Positions 27,500 through 36,597 of a stretch of 64,000 nucleotides of DNA are shown here, piece after piece. The position numbers and the translations under genes were made by a program. The notes under the pieces are model-generated. The model was not told the origin of the DNA and did not search any database. It was given only the letters and a program-made list of their open reading frames with translations. The stretch is from Deltaproteobacteria bacterium. GTDB taxonomy: Bacteria; Bdellovibrionota; JACOXK01. The stretch covers positions 13,545 to 77,544 of the forward strand of contig JACPKQ010000027.1 of assembly GCA_016186995.1 (NCBI GenBank). The letters run 5' to 3'. How positions within the stretch are numbered: position 1 is the first letter of the stretch; each line of letters begins with the position of its first letter.

Positions 27500-28266
27500 T
27501 GGAACTCTTTTTCATTATTATTTTAAGCCTCCTTATAGGAAGCTTTCTCAATGTTTGTATTTATAGGATTCCTAAGAAAGAAAGTATTATTCTTCCACGT
27601 TCTCATTGTCCATCGTGCCAAAAAACGTTAGAAGTATTTGATCTTATACCTATCTTTTCATATCTTTTCCTTAAGGGAAAATGCCGTTTCTGTAAGCACC
27701 CTATTTCTTTTACTTACCCTCTTGTTGAAATACTCACTTCTTTAGGAAGTGTTTTCCTTTTTTTAAATTTTTCTCTTTCATCAGTATTTTTTCTTTATTC
27801 TTTTCTTTTTTATGTACTTGTTGTTATTACTTTTATTGATCTTAAACATTTCATTATTCCAGATGTAATCACTCTTCCAAATATACTTTTAGGTTTTTTA
27901 CTTTCTTTATTTGGCCTTTCAACAACGTCGAGTGACTCTCTTTTAGGAATACTCATAGGGGGTGGCATTCTTTATGGCATGGGCACTTTATATTATGTTT
28001 TTACAAAAAAAGAAGGAATGGGTGGTGGAGATATCAAGCTTATGGCTATGCTTGGAGCCTTTTTGGGAAGTAAAGCTGCCCTTTTTATTATACTTATAAG
28101 CTCTGTTTTAGGAGCCTTTGGAGGCTTTCTTATTCTTTTTGTGACTCGGCAATCGAAAGAAACACCCATACCTTTTGGGCCTTATATTGCCCTAGCCTCT
28201 ATGATTTATATTTTCTACGGAGAGCTTATTATAAAATGGTATTTTGGAGACCTTTTCTTCACATAA
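27499..28266 (+). CDS. pilD: Prepilin peptidase / leader peptidase PilD
   Basis: Inner membrane aspartic protease that cleaves prepilin leaders and methylates the new N-terminus. The cytoplasmic loop has the two zinc-binding CxxC pairs (Cys37/Cys40 and Cys62/Cys65). The catalytic aspartates are Asp114 in FIDLKHFIIPD and Asp178 in GMGGGDIKLMA. About eight membrane segments follow the usual plan. Its 255 aa are normal. It overlaps the pilin-like gene by one base. No pilus ATPase or secretin genes are in the window. Confidence 0.94.
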   Translation: MELFFIIILSLLIGSFLNVCIYRIPKKESIILPRSHCPSCQKTLEVFDLIPIFSYLFLKGKCRFCKHPISFTYPLVEILTSLGSVFLFLNFSLSSVFFLYSFLFYVLVVITFIDLKHFIIPDVITLPNILLGFLLSLFGLSTTSSDSLLGILIGGGILYGMGTLYYVFTKKEGMGGGDIKLMAMLGAFLGSKAALFIILISSVLGAFGGFLILFVTRQSKETPIPFGPYIALASMIYIFYGELIIKWYFGDLFFT

Positions 28267-28275
28267 ACTCGAATG

Positions 28276-28406
28276 CCGTCATTCTGAGCGTTCCCTCTGT
28301 CAACGAATTAGGTAACCTTTACAATTCTGAACATTTTTTTTGTCATCTTGAGCGCAGCGAAAGATATACTTCGCTCTATACCCTTCGTTTGCACTCAGGG
28401 TGACAA
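28276..28406. repeat. Intergenic palindromic repeats
   Basis: Two GTCATTCTGAGCG-type half elements (28278 and 28341, the latter TGTCATCTTGAGCGCAGCGAAAGAT). The second is closed by CACTCAGGGTGACA (28392-28405). They fill most of the 256-bp gap between pilD and the TPR gene. Confidence 0.7.
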
Positions 28407-28522
28407 GGAAAGGACTTGAGACCATTTTAAGAACTTAAGTTTAAAAATACACAGGCTTTTTGAACACAATCATTGTGAGACTAATGTTTGTCAAAATAGC
28501 TTTGCGTGCTATCGTTTGATTA

Positions 28523-31489
28523 ATGGCACAAACTTTTTATGCACTTCTTAAGAAGCACAAGATAGATAAAAATAAAAAATTTCTTATCAAAAAAGGGGAT
28601 TCTTCTATCCTAGGCCCTTATAATGCAGCTCAAATGGCAGAACTTATTAAAAGGGGGGATGTTAAAGAAGAGGATTACGTTTCAGAATACCCCAGAGAAA
28701 AATGGCACAATATAGCTCTTCATCCACTTTTCTATGACATTATTCTTTATATTCTTGATGAAGGAGAAATTCCTCTCAAAAGGAAAACAGAACTCAAAAA
28801 AATCGTTAAGAACCCACAATTAGAAAAAGAAGAAAAGACTGAAAAATTAAAAACTCTTGAAAAACCTCAAGGTGAAAAAACGGTTGTTCAAAAAGTAATT
28901 CCGCCTGAAAAGGCTCCCCATAAACCAAAACAAGCAGCCCCAAAACGAAAAAAAATATTATTTTTATCTCTACTTGTTATCATTGGAATTTATTTTCTTA
29001 CTCAAAAAAAAGAAGAAAGCTCTTATCTTATAATCGAACTCCCTCCACAAAAAGTAGAAAAAATAAATGTAGAAGAGGGGGACAGCCTTTTTGGAGAAGG
29101 CTTACAATATTATTCAGAAGATAACTTTTCTGGTTATAAAAAGGCTGTAAAACTTTTTCTTGGGTCTTTGAAAAACAATCCAGATCAACCAGGAAAAGCT
29201 CTTTCTTACTTGTTCCTTACTTACAGTGAGCTATGGGATCTTACTTCACAAAGAAAAGAAGATAAAGAAAAGCTTTTAGAACTTCTTACTAGAATTCAAA
29301 GTGGAAATTCCCAATTCGTTGAATATTTTATAACAAACGCACTTTTTGAAATTAAAATTACAAAAGATCTTTTTCAAGCTTCTAAAATCTTGAAAGAAGC
29401 TCTGCAAAAATATTCTAAAAGTGCTTACTTAAACTATCTTTTAGGAATTGTTGCACTCGAAGACAAAGATACAATGGCTGCTCTTCAATACTTTGATAAG
29501 TCCATTCAACTTGATTCTTCTTTTATTAAAGCTTACTTTGAAAAAGCGAAGCTTTATCTTGTAAGAAATAATATTCAACTCGCTGAAGAGTCTTTCCAAG
29601 AAGCTCTCGACATTAAACCTGATCACATTGGAACTCAACTTGAGCTTTCTATTATACAATACCTTCATAGAAAGGAACTTTCTGTTGCACGAGATAACTT
29701 AAAAAATATTCTTGAAAAAAAAGATATGCTTTTTCCTACACAAACAGCCAAAGCCTATTTTTATCTTGGGAAAATCTTTCAAGATATTAAATCATTTGAT
29801 CTTGCCCTTAAAAATTACAAATTAGCTTTGGTATATGATCCTAAAAATACACTTTACAACGAGGCCTACACACAGCTTTCTGCAGGAGGAGAGCTTGCAC
29901 TGCCTGATTTTCACAAACAAGATCTTTCTTATTTCATTAATTTAGGACAAATTCACTTAAAACAAAAAGAATATCATACGGCACTTCAAAAATTCCAAAT
30001 TGCTCAAGCTCTCGACTCAAAAAACTTTGAACCTTACTACTATTTGGGAGAAATTTACTCTCACACAGAAACAAGAAATGTTGAAAAAGCCATTGAAGCT
30101 TATGAAAACGCTGTGCGCTTTAAAGCTAACCATGGTCCTTCTTACTTAAGCTTAGCACATCTTTATTTAGAACAGTACAATCTTAAAAAGGCTAAAGATC
30201 TTTTAAGAAGATCAGAAAAACTTGTCTCAGATACAGCCGAATTTCATTTTACAAGCGCTCTCCTTTTTGAAAGGGGGGGGCAAAGTGAAAGAGCCTTAAA
30301 CGAATATGAGAAAACTTTAAGTATCAATAATGCTCATGAAGAGGCTCTGTGGAGTTTGGCATCGCTTTGGACACAGAAGAAAGATTATGGCAAAGCAGAG
30401 GTTTATCTTAAAAGATTGATTCAAATACAACCTGAAAACTATAAAGCTTATGTAAAGTTAGCAGAATATAAACTTCTTCAAGGCTTTCCTCAATCAGCAC
30501 TTTCTTATCTTCAAAATCTCATTAAAAACTCCCCCCACAATGCCGTGTTTTATGCAGGACTTGGAAAAATTTACTTTCTTTCTGATAAACAAAAATTGGC
30601 TGCGGAAGAAATGACAAAAGCGCTTGGAAAAGACTCACAAAACATATTTGTACAAGAAATTGTAGCCGAATATTATAAATCCCAAGGAAATCGTATTTTA
30701 GCTTATGGGGCTCTTAAAAATATGCAGACCCTTCAAAAATACAAAACCTCGCTTTATTATGATGCTGCGCAATTATTAGTAGAAGAGGCTCAAAATACAT
30801 TCTCAAATTCTGTTTGCGGGGAATATAGAAAGCAATGCGAGCTTAATAAAATACTCCTTCCTCAAAACATCTGTGTTCATTTACTTAAATCCTGTCATGA
30901 CGAAAATGGAAATGAAGTGCTTTCTAAAATGAGAACTCTTTATCAAGAAGCACACAATAATCTTCAAACTCTTATAGGAACTCCTCACAAACAAGGACTT
31001 AATCCACAATATCCAGAAGCACATTTTCTTATGGGTGAAATTTATTCAGGTATGGGAGAAGCTACAGCTTCCATTAAAGAATATCAAAAAGAAATTGAAA
31101 TCAATAAACAAACAGAAAATAACATTGATTTAAGTATTGTTTATCTTAAATTAGGAGACAGTTATTATTTTTCAAATCGTTATAAAGATGCCATTCAAAA
31201 TTACGCAAAGGCTATTCAAATGAATCGAGATCTTGAAGGCGCTTATTTAAAATTGGGTGTTTCCCATTTCTTTTCAAATCAATTCGATGTGGCAGAATCT
31301 TATTTACAAACCGCCAAAAAGCACCAACCTGAAGAACCACAAATTTATTACTTTCTTGCACAAATTTATAAATATAAAGATCAAAAAGATCAAACTATTG
31401 AAGCCTTGAGTGATTTTTTAAGGGTGGACCCTTTAACACCTTTAAGATCTATCATTGCTCAAGAAATTGAGGATTTAAAAAAATTCTAA
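28523..31489 (+). CDS. Large TPR protein with N-terminal GYF_2-like domain and one membrane segment
   Basis: A 988-aa protein. The N-terminal part (about 20-75) resembles a GYF_2-type domain (LGPYNAAQMAELIKRGDV, then W/H residues). A Lys/Glu/Pro-rich linker leads to one membrane helix (about 144-160, KKILFLSLLVIIGIYFL). The rest is a long solenoid of TPR-like repeats (about 180-975), with typical W/L/G/Y/A/P positions such as AYLKLGVSHFFSNQFDVAESYL. This plan, cytoplasmic domain plus membrane helix plus periplasmic TPRs, resembles motility or envelope scaffold proteins. A specific function cannot be assigned. It follows the pil genes but is separated by repeats. Confidence 0.85.
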   Translation: MAQTFYALLKKHKIDKNKKFLIKKGDSSILGPYNAAQMAELIKRGDVKEEDYVSEYPREKWHNIALHPLFYDIILYILDEGEIPLKRKTELKKIVKNPQLEKEEKTEKLKTLEKPQGEKTVVQKVIPPEKAPHKPKQAAPKRKKILFLSLLVIIGIYFLTQKKEESSYLIIELPPQKVEKINVEEGDSLFGEGLQYYSEDNFSGYKKAVKLFLGSLKNNPDQPGKALSYLFLTYSELWDLTSQRKEDKEKLLELLTRIQSGNSQFVEYFITNALFEIKITKDLFQASKILKEALQKYSKSAYLNYLLGIVALEDKDTMAALQYFDKSIQLDSSFIKAYFEKAKLYLVRNNIQLAEESFQEALDIKPDHIGTQLELSIIQYLHRKELSVARDNLKNILEKKDMLFPTQTAKAYFYLGKIFQDIKSFDLALKNYKLALVYDPKNTLYNEAYTQLSAGGELALPDFHKQDLSYFINLGQIHLKQKEYHTALQKFQIAQALDSKNFEPYYYLGEIYSHTETRNVEKAIEAYENAVRFKANHGPSYLSLAHLYLEQYNLKKAKDLLRRSEKLVSDTAEFHFTSALLFERGGQSERALNEYEKTLSINNAHEEALWSLASLWTQKKDYGKAEVYLKRLIQIQPENYKAYVKLAEYKLLQGFPQSALSYLQNLIKNSPHNAVFYAGLGKIYFLSDKQKLAAEEMTKALGKDSQNIFVQEIVAEYYKSQGNRILAYGALKNMQTLQKYKTSLYYDAAQLLVEEAQNTFSNSVCGEYRKQCELNKILLPQNICVHLLKSCHDENGNEVLSKMRTLYQEAHNNLQTLIGTPHKQGLNPQYPEAHFLMGEIYSGMGEATASIKEYQKEIEINKQTENNIDLSIVYLKLGDSYYFSNRYKDAIQNYAKAIQMNRDLEGAYLKLGVSHFFSNQFDVAESYLQTAKKHQPEEPQIYYFLAQIYKYKDQKDQTIEALSDFLRVDPLTPLRSIIAQEIEDLKKF

Positions 31490-31536
31490 AGGACTGTCCT
31501 TCGAGGGACAGCAGTGAGACTCATAGATTTATAGAT

Positions 31537-31911
31537 TTATTTATTTGGAAGGTACTTTTTGATCACTTCGGAAAGTTGTGAAAACTCAAAAGGCTTTGTC
31601 ACGTAATCATCTGCTCCTATTTCCATCCCCCAAAACTTATCTGATTCCTGAGCTTTGGCGGTCAGCATGACAACGGGAATATCTTTAAGATTGTCATCTT
31701 GCTTAAGCTTTCGACATACTTGATAACCATTGAGTTCAGGCATCATAACATCCAAAAGAACAATATCAGGCTTTTCAGACTTTATTTTTTCTAAACCCTC
31801 TGTTCCATTCAAAGCTGCACTCACTTCATAGCCTTCATTTTCAAGCCGTAATGTGAGCAGATCGATCAAATCTTGCTCATCATCGATGATTAAAACCTTC
31901 TTTTTATCCAT
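31537..31911 (-). CDS. CheY-like single-domain response regulator
   Basis: A 124-aa receiver domain with no output domain. The acidic pair Asp10/Asp11, phospho-acceptor Asp54 (VLLDVMMPELNG), the Thr/Ala switch residue (MLTAKAQ) and the Lys of TKPFEF are all present, so it should be phosphorylatable. It is divergent from the histidine kinase at 32080, which is a plausible partner. Output is probably by protein-protein interaction. Confidence 0.92.
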   Translation of the reverse strand: MDKKKVLIIDDEQDLIDLLTLRLENEGYEVSAALNGTEGLEKIKSEKPDIVLLDVMMPELNGYQVCRKLKQDDNLKDIPVVMLTAKAQESDKFWGMEIGADDYVTKPFEFSQLSEVIKKYLPNK

Positions 31912-32012
31912 AAATTAATTCCCCTCTAGCCCTCTTATCGGGAATTGTTCTTAAATTCTTAATAAAGAATGATCTTCAAACAGAGCTAGGTAATAAAACC
32001 TTTAATTTCAAA

Positions 32013-32040
32013 TAGTTAGCGTAAATTAAAGTTATGTCAA
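32013..32040 (-). promoter_or_regulatory. Candidate promoter for the CheY-like gene
   Basis: On the minus strand a perfect TTGACA -35 (32035-32040), a 16-base spacer and TAACTA as -10 (32013-32018). It leaves a leader of about 95 bases. Confidence 0.4.
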
Positions 32041-32079
32041 ATTCTATCCGATATGTATTATGAAAAAGTGTACCAATAA

Positions 32080-33999
32080 ATGAAGACAAATAATCTTAAA
32101 AAATTAAAAAAAGAAAATAGAGAACTCAAACAAACCTTAAAGCAACGGGTGCTTGAACTTGAAGTGGCCTCTGCAGTACTACAAGTTGTTGATATTGAAA
32201 ATGACCTTCCACCTCTATTGAACTATTTTTTAGAGTTCATTTATCACACAATTCAACCTACATCTACAAGCTGCCTTTTTATTCTAGAAAAAAACCAACA
32301 GTGGATTATTAAAGGTGAACCTTTAAAAAAAGCTTTACTTAAGAAATTAAAAAAAGAAACTCTTTCTTATTATAATAACCTCACAATAGAGAAAATAACT
32401 GAAGCCACAGCCCCAGAAATTCAATGGCACAATGATGAAGAAAGAAAACACAAGAAAAAAAATAAAAGTGCTGGACACTTTTACTCTAGGCAATCTGTAC
32501 CCATTTATGATGACGGAAAAGCTATCGGTACAATTGGCATTTTTCATACATCTCCAAATCAATTTTCGTCCAAAGAAAAAACCTCACTACAAACAGTTGC
32601 TGACTATATCTCATTAAGTCTTCACCGATTACGCCAATCTGCTTCTATAGAAAATCTCAAAAAAGAATTTATTTTAAGTAATATTAATCAAGGAGTGGCT
32701 TTTGTAGACAAATTCAAAAGATCTGTGGTCTATAATCCAGCAGCCAGAAAAATATTAATCAGAAGCGAACAGAAAGAACAATATGAAGATCTCATAAACT
32801 ATTTAAACTTTGATCCCATTGAATATCTTGAAAATAGCAACAGAAAGGTAACCCATAAGACAGTTAACATAAATTCATTTCCTTATAAACTCATCATTTA
32901 CGCTCTTGAAGATAAAGAAAAAAAACGATTTGGCACCATGATTGTCGTACAAGAAATATCAGATGAAATTGAGTTGGAACGCATGGTAACCGAGTTTATT
33001 TCTATCGCCTCCCATGAACTTCGCACACCTATGTCTGTGATTAAGAGTTCGATTGAACTTTTAAAGATGAGCAACTTGGAAGTTAACAAAAAAACAGAAT
33101 TAATGGGAAGAGCTGAATCGCATATTAATAGATTGCAATCGATGGTAACAAAACTTTCAGATATTTATAATTTTGAGATGAAAAAACACTCAATTTCAAA
33201 AAAGAAAATTTTATTTAATAACAAAATAGATCTGAATCTTCTTCCTTACCAAAAAATAATAAAATCAAAAGAAATTAAATGGACTTTGGAGATTCCGGAC
33301 AATCCTGTTTATATAAGAGCAAATACCGAAGGATTAAACAAAATATTTAAAGAAATATTAGATAATGCGATTAGGGCAACATCAGCAAAAGGAGAAATCA
33401 TTATCCGAAGCTCTATAAATGAGAAACATTTAAAAGTAGAAATACAGGATTTTGGCCCCGGAATAAGATTAGAAGATCAAAAGATTATTTTTGAAAAATT
33501 TAAACAATCAGAACATTATTTAGAACGAACTATTCAAGGCCTTGGTCTAGGGTTACCCTTGGCCAAATTGATTGTAGAATCCTTTGGAGGAGAAATTGGA
33601 GTTCAGAGTCATCCTGGTAAAGGAAGCATTTTTTTCTTCACACTTCCACTGAGCAATAAGTATCGTATTTTAAACATTGGAAATGGAAACAAACATCTGG
33701 AAAAAGCGCTCCCTTCTCATCTATTTCAAGTTATTTCGTCGAAAAATAGCACTCAAATACCCTCTCACTTAAATAAGAACGATTTTGACCTTATTGTGAT
33801 GTCAGAAAACAATGAAGAAATTATAAGACAATTAAAGTGTAGCGCTTTCTTACAACCTGTTCCTATCCTCTATGTCGGAAACTATACGTGCGAAGATAGA
33901 AGAAGACAAAACACTCTTCAAATATCTCTTGAAGAACATACCCCTGAAAATTTGATTGAAAAGATACTCCCTCAAATTCTCGAAGACTACGAAAATTAA
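32080..33999 (+). CDS. GAF-domain sensor histidine kinase with degenerate receiver
   Basis: A soluble kinase of 639 aa with no membrane segment. It begins with a short coiled coil (about 1-35), then a GAF-like domain (about 40-185), a PAS-like region (about 195-290), a HisKA domain with His312 (ASHELRTPMSV) and an HATPase domain with EILDNAIRAT, DFGPGI and GLGLGLPLAKLIV. The last 130 residues have a receiver-like alternation (NDFDLIVMSENN, VPILYVGN) but lack the expected Asp-Asp and Lys residues, so this is probably a pseudo-receiver. It is divergent from a CheY-like gene, a possible target. Confidence 0.88.
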   Translation: MKTNNLKKLKKENRELKQTLKQRVLELEVASAVLQVVDIENDLPPLLNYFLEFIYHTIQPTSTSCLFILEKNQQWIIKGEPLKKALLKKLKKETLSYYNNLTIEKITEATAPEIQWHNDEERKHKKKNKSAGHFYSRQSVPIYDDGKAIGTIGIFHTSPNQFSSKEKTSLQTVADYISLSLHRLRQSASIENLKKEFILSNINQGVAFVDKFKRSVVYNPAARKILIRSEQKEQYEDLINYLNFDPIEYLENSNRKVTHKTVNINSFPYKLIIYALEDKEKKRFGTMIVVQEISDEIELERMVTEFISIASHELRTPMSVIKSSIELLKMSNLEVNKKTELMGRAESHINRLQSMVTKLSDIYNFEMKKHSISKKKILFNNKIDLNLLPYQKIIKSKEIKWTLEIPDNPVYIRANTEGLNKIFKEILDNAIRATSAKGEIIIRSSINEKHLKVEIQDFGPGIRLEDQKIIFEKFKQSEHYLERTIQGLGLGLPLAKLIVESFGGEIGVQSHPGKGSIFFFTLPLSNKYRILNIGNGNKHLEKALPSHLFQVISSKNSTQIPSHLNKNDFDLIVMSENNEEIIRQLKCSAFLQPVPILYVGNYTCEDRRRQNTLQISLEEHTPENLIEKILPQILEDYEN

Positions 34000-34025
34000 T
34001 AGTAAATTTTTTGAAGATTTTGCAA

Positions 34026-36359
34026 TTATGCTGCCTTAATCTTTTGTCTCATCTCTTCAATTTCTCTGTGAAGTTTCTCCACCTGTGACTCTCTATTTAA
34101 AGTTAACTCAGCTAATTCTAATTCTTTAATTTTGAGTTGAAGCTCATCTCGAGATCTTTCCAACTCAGCCATTCTATTTGAAATTTCAGTTTCTAAGCTT
34201 TCTTTTTGCTCTGCAAGCATGTGTGTCGACACTTTCTTCTCCGGCTTAGCATGTTCTTTTTTCTTTTCTAAACTCTCTACTCTCCGTTCAAGATCTTTAT
34301 TAAGAGACTCAATTTTTTTATACTTTCTATTCATCTCTGCTAACTCTTGATGTTTTTCTAAAATTCTTTCTTGTAAATCATTATTGATAGCTTCCAACTC
34401 TTTGACTCCCGCACCCGTTTCCGTTCCTTTTTGCTCCAAGATATGCTTCAGCTCTTCTAATTCATTATTTTTTTCAGCCATCTGTAACTCTAAATTATTA
34501 TTAGCTTCTTGTAACTCTTTGGTCTTCTCTGTTTCCGTTCCTTTTTGCTCCAAGATATGCTTCAGCTCTTCTAATTCATTATTTTTTTCAGCCATCTGTA
34601 ACTCTAAATTGTTATTAGCTTCTTGCAATTCTTTGGTCTTCTCTGCCACAAGTTCATCAATATTTTCTCCTACCCCTACACCCGCTTCAGCTCCTTTTTC
34701 TTCTAAAGTTCGCTTCAGCTCTTCCAACTCATTATTTTTTTCAGAAACTTCTAATTGTAAATGACGACTTGTTTCCTCGAGAGATCCAACTTTTTCTGCT
34801 ATTTGAGTTTGCATGGTTTTCTTCAATTCTTCTAATTCTTTATCTTTACTTGCAATTTCTGAAGTAAGGCGCTTTTTAACCTGTTCAAGCTCCATTTGTT
34901 TTGACCCCCTTATATCTTGAGCTATACACACAAGTGCCACAACATTTTGTTTCTCATCTCTCATCACTGAACCAGAAAATGACACAGGAATCTCTTCACC
35001 AGATTTTGTTTTAAAAATAGTCTCTTGATTATGAAGAATACCTTTTTCCATAATCTTCTTGAGAGGTGTTATAAGATGTGAATCTGCCTTGCCCTCTTCT
35101 TTCATGATGACAAGAGCTTCTTTATCAAGAAGCTCGACCCCTTCATAACCCACAAGACTCAGCAATTCCTTATTAAAGGATTTAATTCTTTTTTGAGGGG
35201 TTAGAACGATCATTGGATCTGCTAAAGATGAGATCACGTTGTCGCTATAGTCCTTCGAGGCCTTGGCTTTCATAAACTCTTTTACTTGCTTTTCTACTTC
35301 TGTTTCTTGAAGTTTAAATTTTCGGAAAAAATAAACAAGAAGTCCGAGGAGTAAGGATATAGCAATCCCCATCACCCAGATTGCTACGGGCACTACTTGT
35401 GCCTGCCAGGCAGCAAGTGACAATAAAGTTCCACTACTTGCAACTCCAATGGGAAGTTTTTCTTCTTTTACTTCTAATTTTTCTTTTTTAGTTTCTTCTT
35501 GGGTCACTTCCATTAACTCTTCTTCTTTTATTTCTTCTTTTTTAGTTTCTTCTTTAAACTTTTCTAACTCTGCCGCTAACACTTTTTCTTCTTTTTTTTG
35601 AGGCATTTCTTCTTTAGCTTTCATTTCAACTTTTTCCTCGGTCTTCTTTTCTGCACCCATAACTGCCGCAGGAGACTTTTTCTTTTCCTGAGTAACTTTA
35701 ACCTCTTTTTTCTCTTTAACCTCTTTTTCCTCTTTTAAGTTTTGCCTTATCATGGCATGAAAAAGAGTTGCTAAGCCTACAGCGATAAAAGCCACTGCCG
35801 TGATTTCTGCCCTTTGTTCTTTCCATGCAAACTCTGTTCTTGAGGCGGAATGAGTACCCAAAAATGGGATGACCCCTAAGGCAAATATTATAAAACCTAA
35901 CGCAAACTTAAAAATAAGAGCTCTTCTCATATGAGCGCATAATAAAGCTAACCCTATAATGCTAAATCCAAGTGCAGAATGAAAATACATGCGCCCTAGA
36001 TAAGATGACTCTGTTGTAATAAACGGTTCAATGAGAAGCGTATCAATTCCTAGTTCTAAACCATACACATATTCAAGAACCGTCATGCTGCCCAGTAAAA
36101 CAACAAGCAAACCACATAAAAAGGATACTATTCGAATACGAAGGCTAAGAGCCACGAGCCCCAAGCCACATAAAAACAGGCCTAATGCACCATTGGGCTG
36201 AATAAAACCAGAGGATTCAGGTATTAATTGAACAAGAGAAATATCATGCTTCAGCCAACCATACAGTACGATCGCCCCAAGACAGGCACATAAAACTCCA
36301 ATAATAAAAACGACCCATGTAAAAAATGTGGAAAGAGCATTTCCTCTATTATGTTTCAT
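34026..36359 (-). CDS. Membrane protein with PAS domain and long coiled coils
   Basis: A 777-aa protein. Seven or so hydrophobic segments (about 10-205) form an N-terminal membrane sensor-like region. A Lys/Glu-rich linker (about 205-305), another membrane helix (about 322-343) and a PAS domain (about 365-480, with IAQDIRGSKQMELEQ) follow. The C-terminal 290 residues are heptad coiled coil with tandem 38-residue repeats. There is no kinase, GGDEF or methyl-accepting domain, so it is a sensor or scaffold without a visible output. Its location beside two signalling genes suggests it works with them. It ends 27 bases from the kinase stop (convergent). Confidence 0.8.
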   Translation of the reverse strand: MKHNRGNALSTFFTWVVFIIGVLCACLGAIVLYGWLKHDISLVQLIPESSGFIQPNGALGLFLCGLGLVALSLRIRIVSFLCGLLVVLLGSMTVLEYVYGLELGIDTLLIEPFITTESSYLGRMYFHSALGFSIIGLALLCAHMRRALIFKFALGFIIFALGVIPFLGTHSASRTEFAWKEQRAEITAVAFIAVGLATLFHAMIRQNLKEEKEVKEKKEVKVTQEKKKSPAAVMGAEKKTEEKVEMKAKEEMPQKKEEKVLAAELEKFKEETKKEEIKEEELMEVTQEETKKEKLEVKEEKLPIGVASSGTLLSLAAWQAQVVPVAIWVMGIAISLLLGLLVYFFRKFKLQETEVEKQVKEFMKAKASKDYSDNVISSLADPMIVLTPQKRIKSFNKELLSLVGYEGVELLDKEALVIMKEEGKADSHLITPLKKIMEKGILHNQETIFKTKSGEEIPVSFSGSVMRDEKQNVVALVCIAQDIRGSKQMELEQVKKRLTSEIASKDKELEELKKTMQTQIAEKVGSLEETSRHLQLEVSEKNNELEELKRTLEEKGAEAGVGVGENIDELVAEKTKELQEANNNLELQMAEKNNELEELKHILEQKGTETEKTKELQEANNNLELQMAEKNNELEELKHILEQKGTETGAGVKELEAINNDLQERILEKHQELAEMNRKYKKIESLNKDLERRVESLEKKKEHAKPEKKVSTHMLAEQKESLETEISNRMAELERSRDELQLKIKELELAELTLNRESQVEKLHREIEEMRQKIKAA
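34417..34644. repeat. Tandem 114-bp repeat in the coiled-coil gene
   Basis: Two nearly identical 114-base units (34417-34530 and 34531-34644), each encoding 38 residues that include ELQEANNNLELQMAEKNNEL. They differ at only a few positions. A diverged third unit lies near 34685-34760. Recent duplication is likely. Confidence 0.9.
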
Positions 36360-36491
36360 AGAGTCCCTCTAAGATATTGAATTCATTAGTCTTTTTAAAA
36401 TCCCTCTCAATACTTTCTTCTCATATACTTGTATCGGACAATCAAGCACAAAAATTGAATATTTTTTAAGATGTTGCGATTGTGGCGCATC

Positions 36492-36595
36492 TGTCATCAC
36501 GAGCCCGCAGGGCGTGGTGATCCCATCACCAAAGGTGATGAGATTGCTTCGTCGCTACGCTCCTCGCAATGACGGGGGAGGTGCTCGCAATGACG
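36492..36595. repeat. Intergenic TGTCATCACGAG / GCAATGACGGG palindromic repeats
   Basis: Compound element starting TGTCATCACGAGCCC with inner TGGTGATCCCATCACC and ending in two GCAATGACGGG copies. It belongs to the family found inside rnr (57884-57963). It touches the stop of the outer-membrane gene at 36598. Confidence 0.8.
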
Positions 36596-36597
36596 GG

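Noticed and set aside
31493-31511. Hairpin CTGTCCTTCGAGGGACAG between convergent genes
   Set aside because: A good stem with a tetraloop-like tip but no T run on either side, so I could not call it a terminator.
34384-34764. Plus-strand Ser/Cys-rich open frame of 126 codons
   Set aside because: It mirrors the 114-bp coiled-coil repeats and has no ribosome site.
36492-36595. CRISPR array
   Set aside because: The repeats are palindromic elements, not evenly spaced direct repeats with unique spacers. No array or cas gene is in the window.
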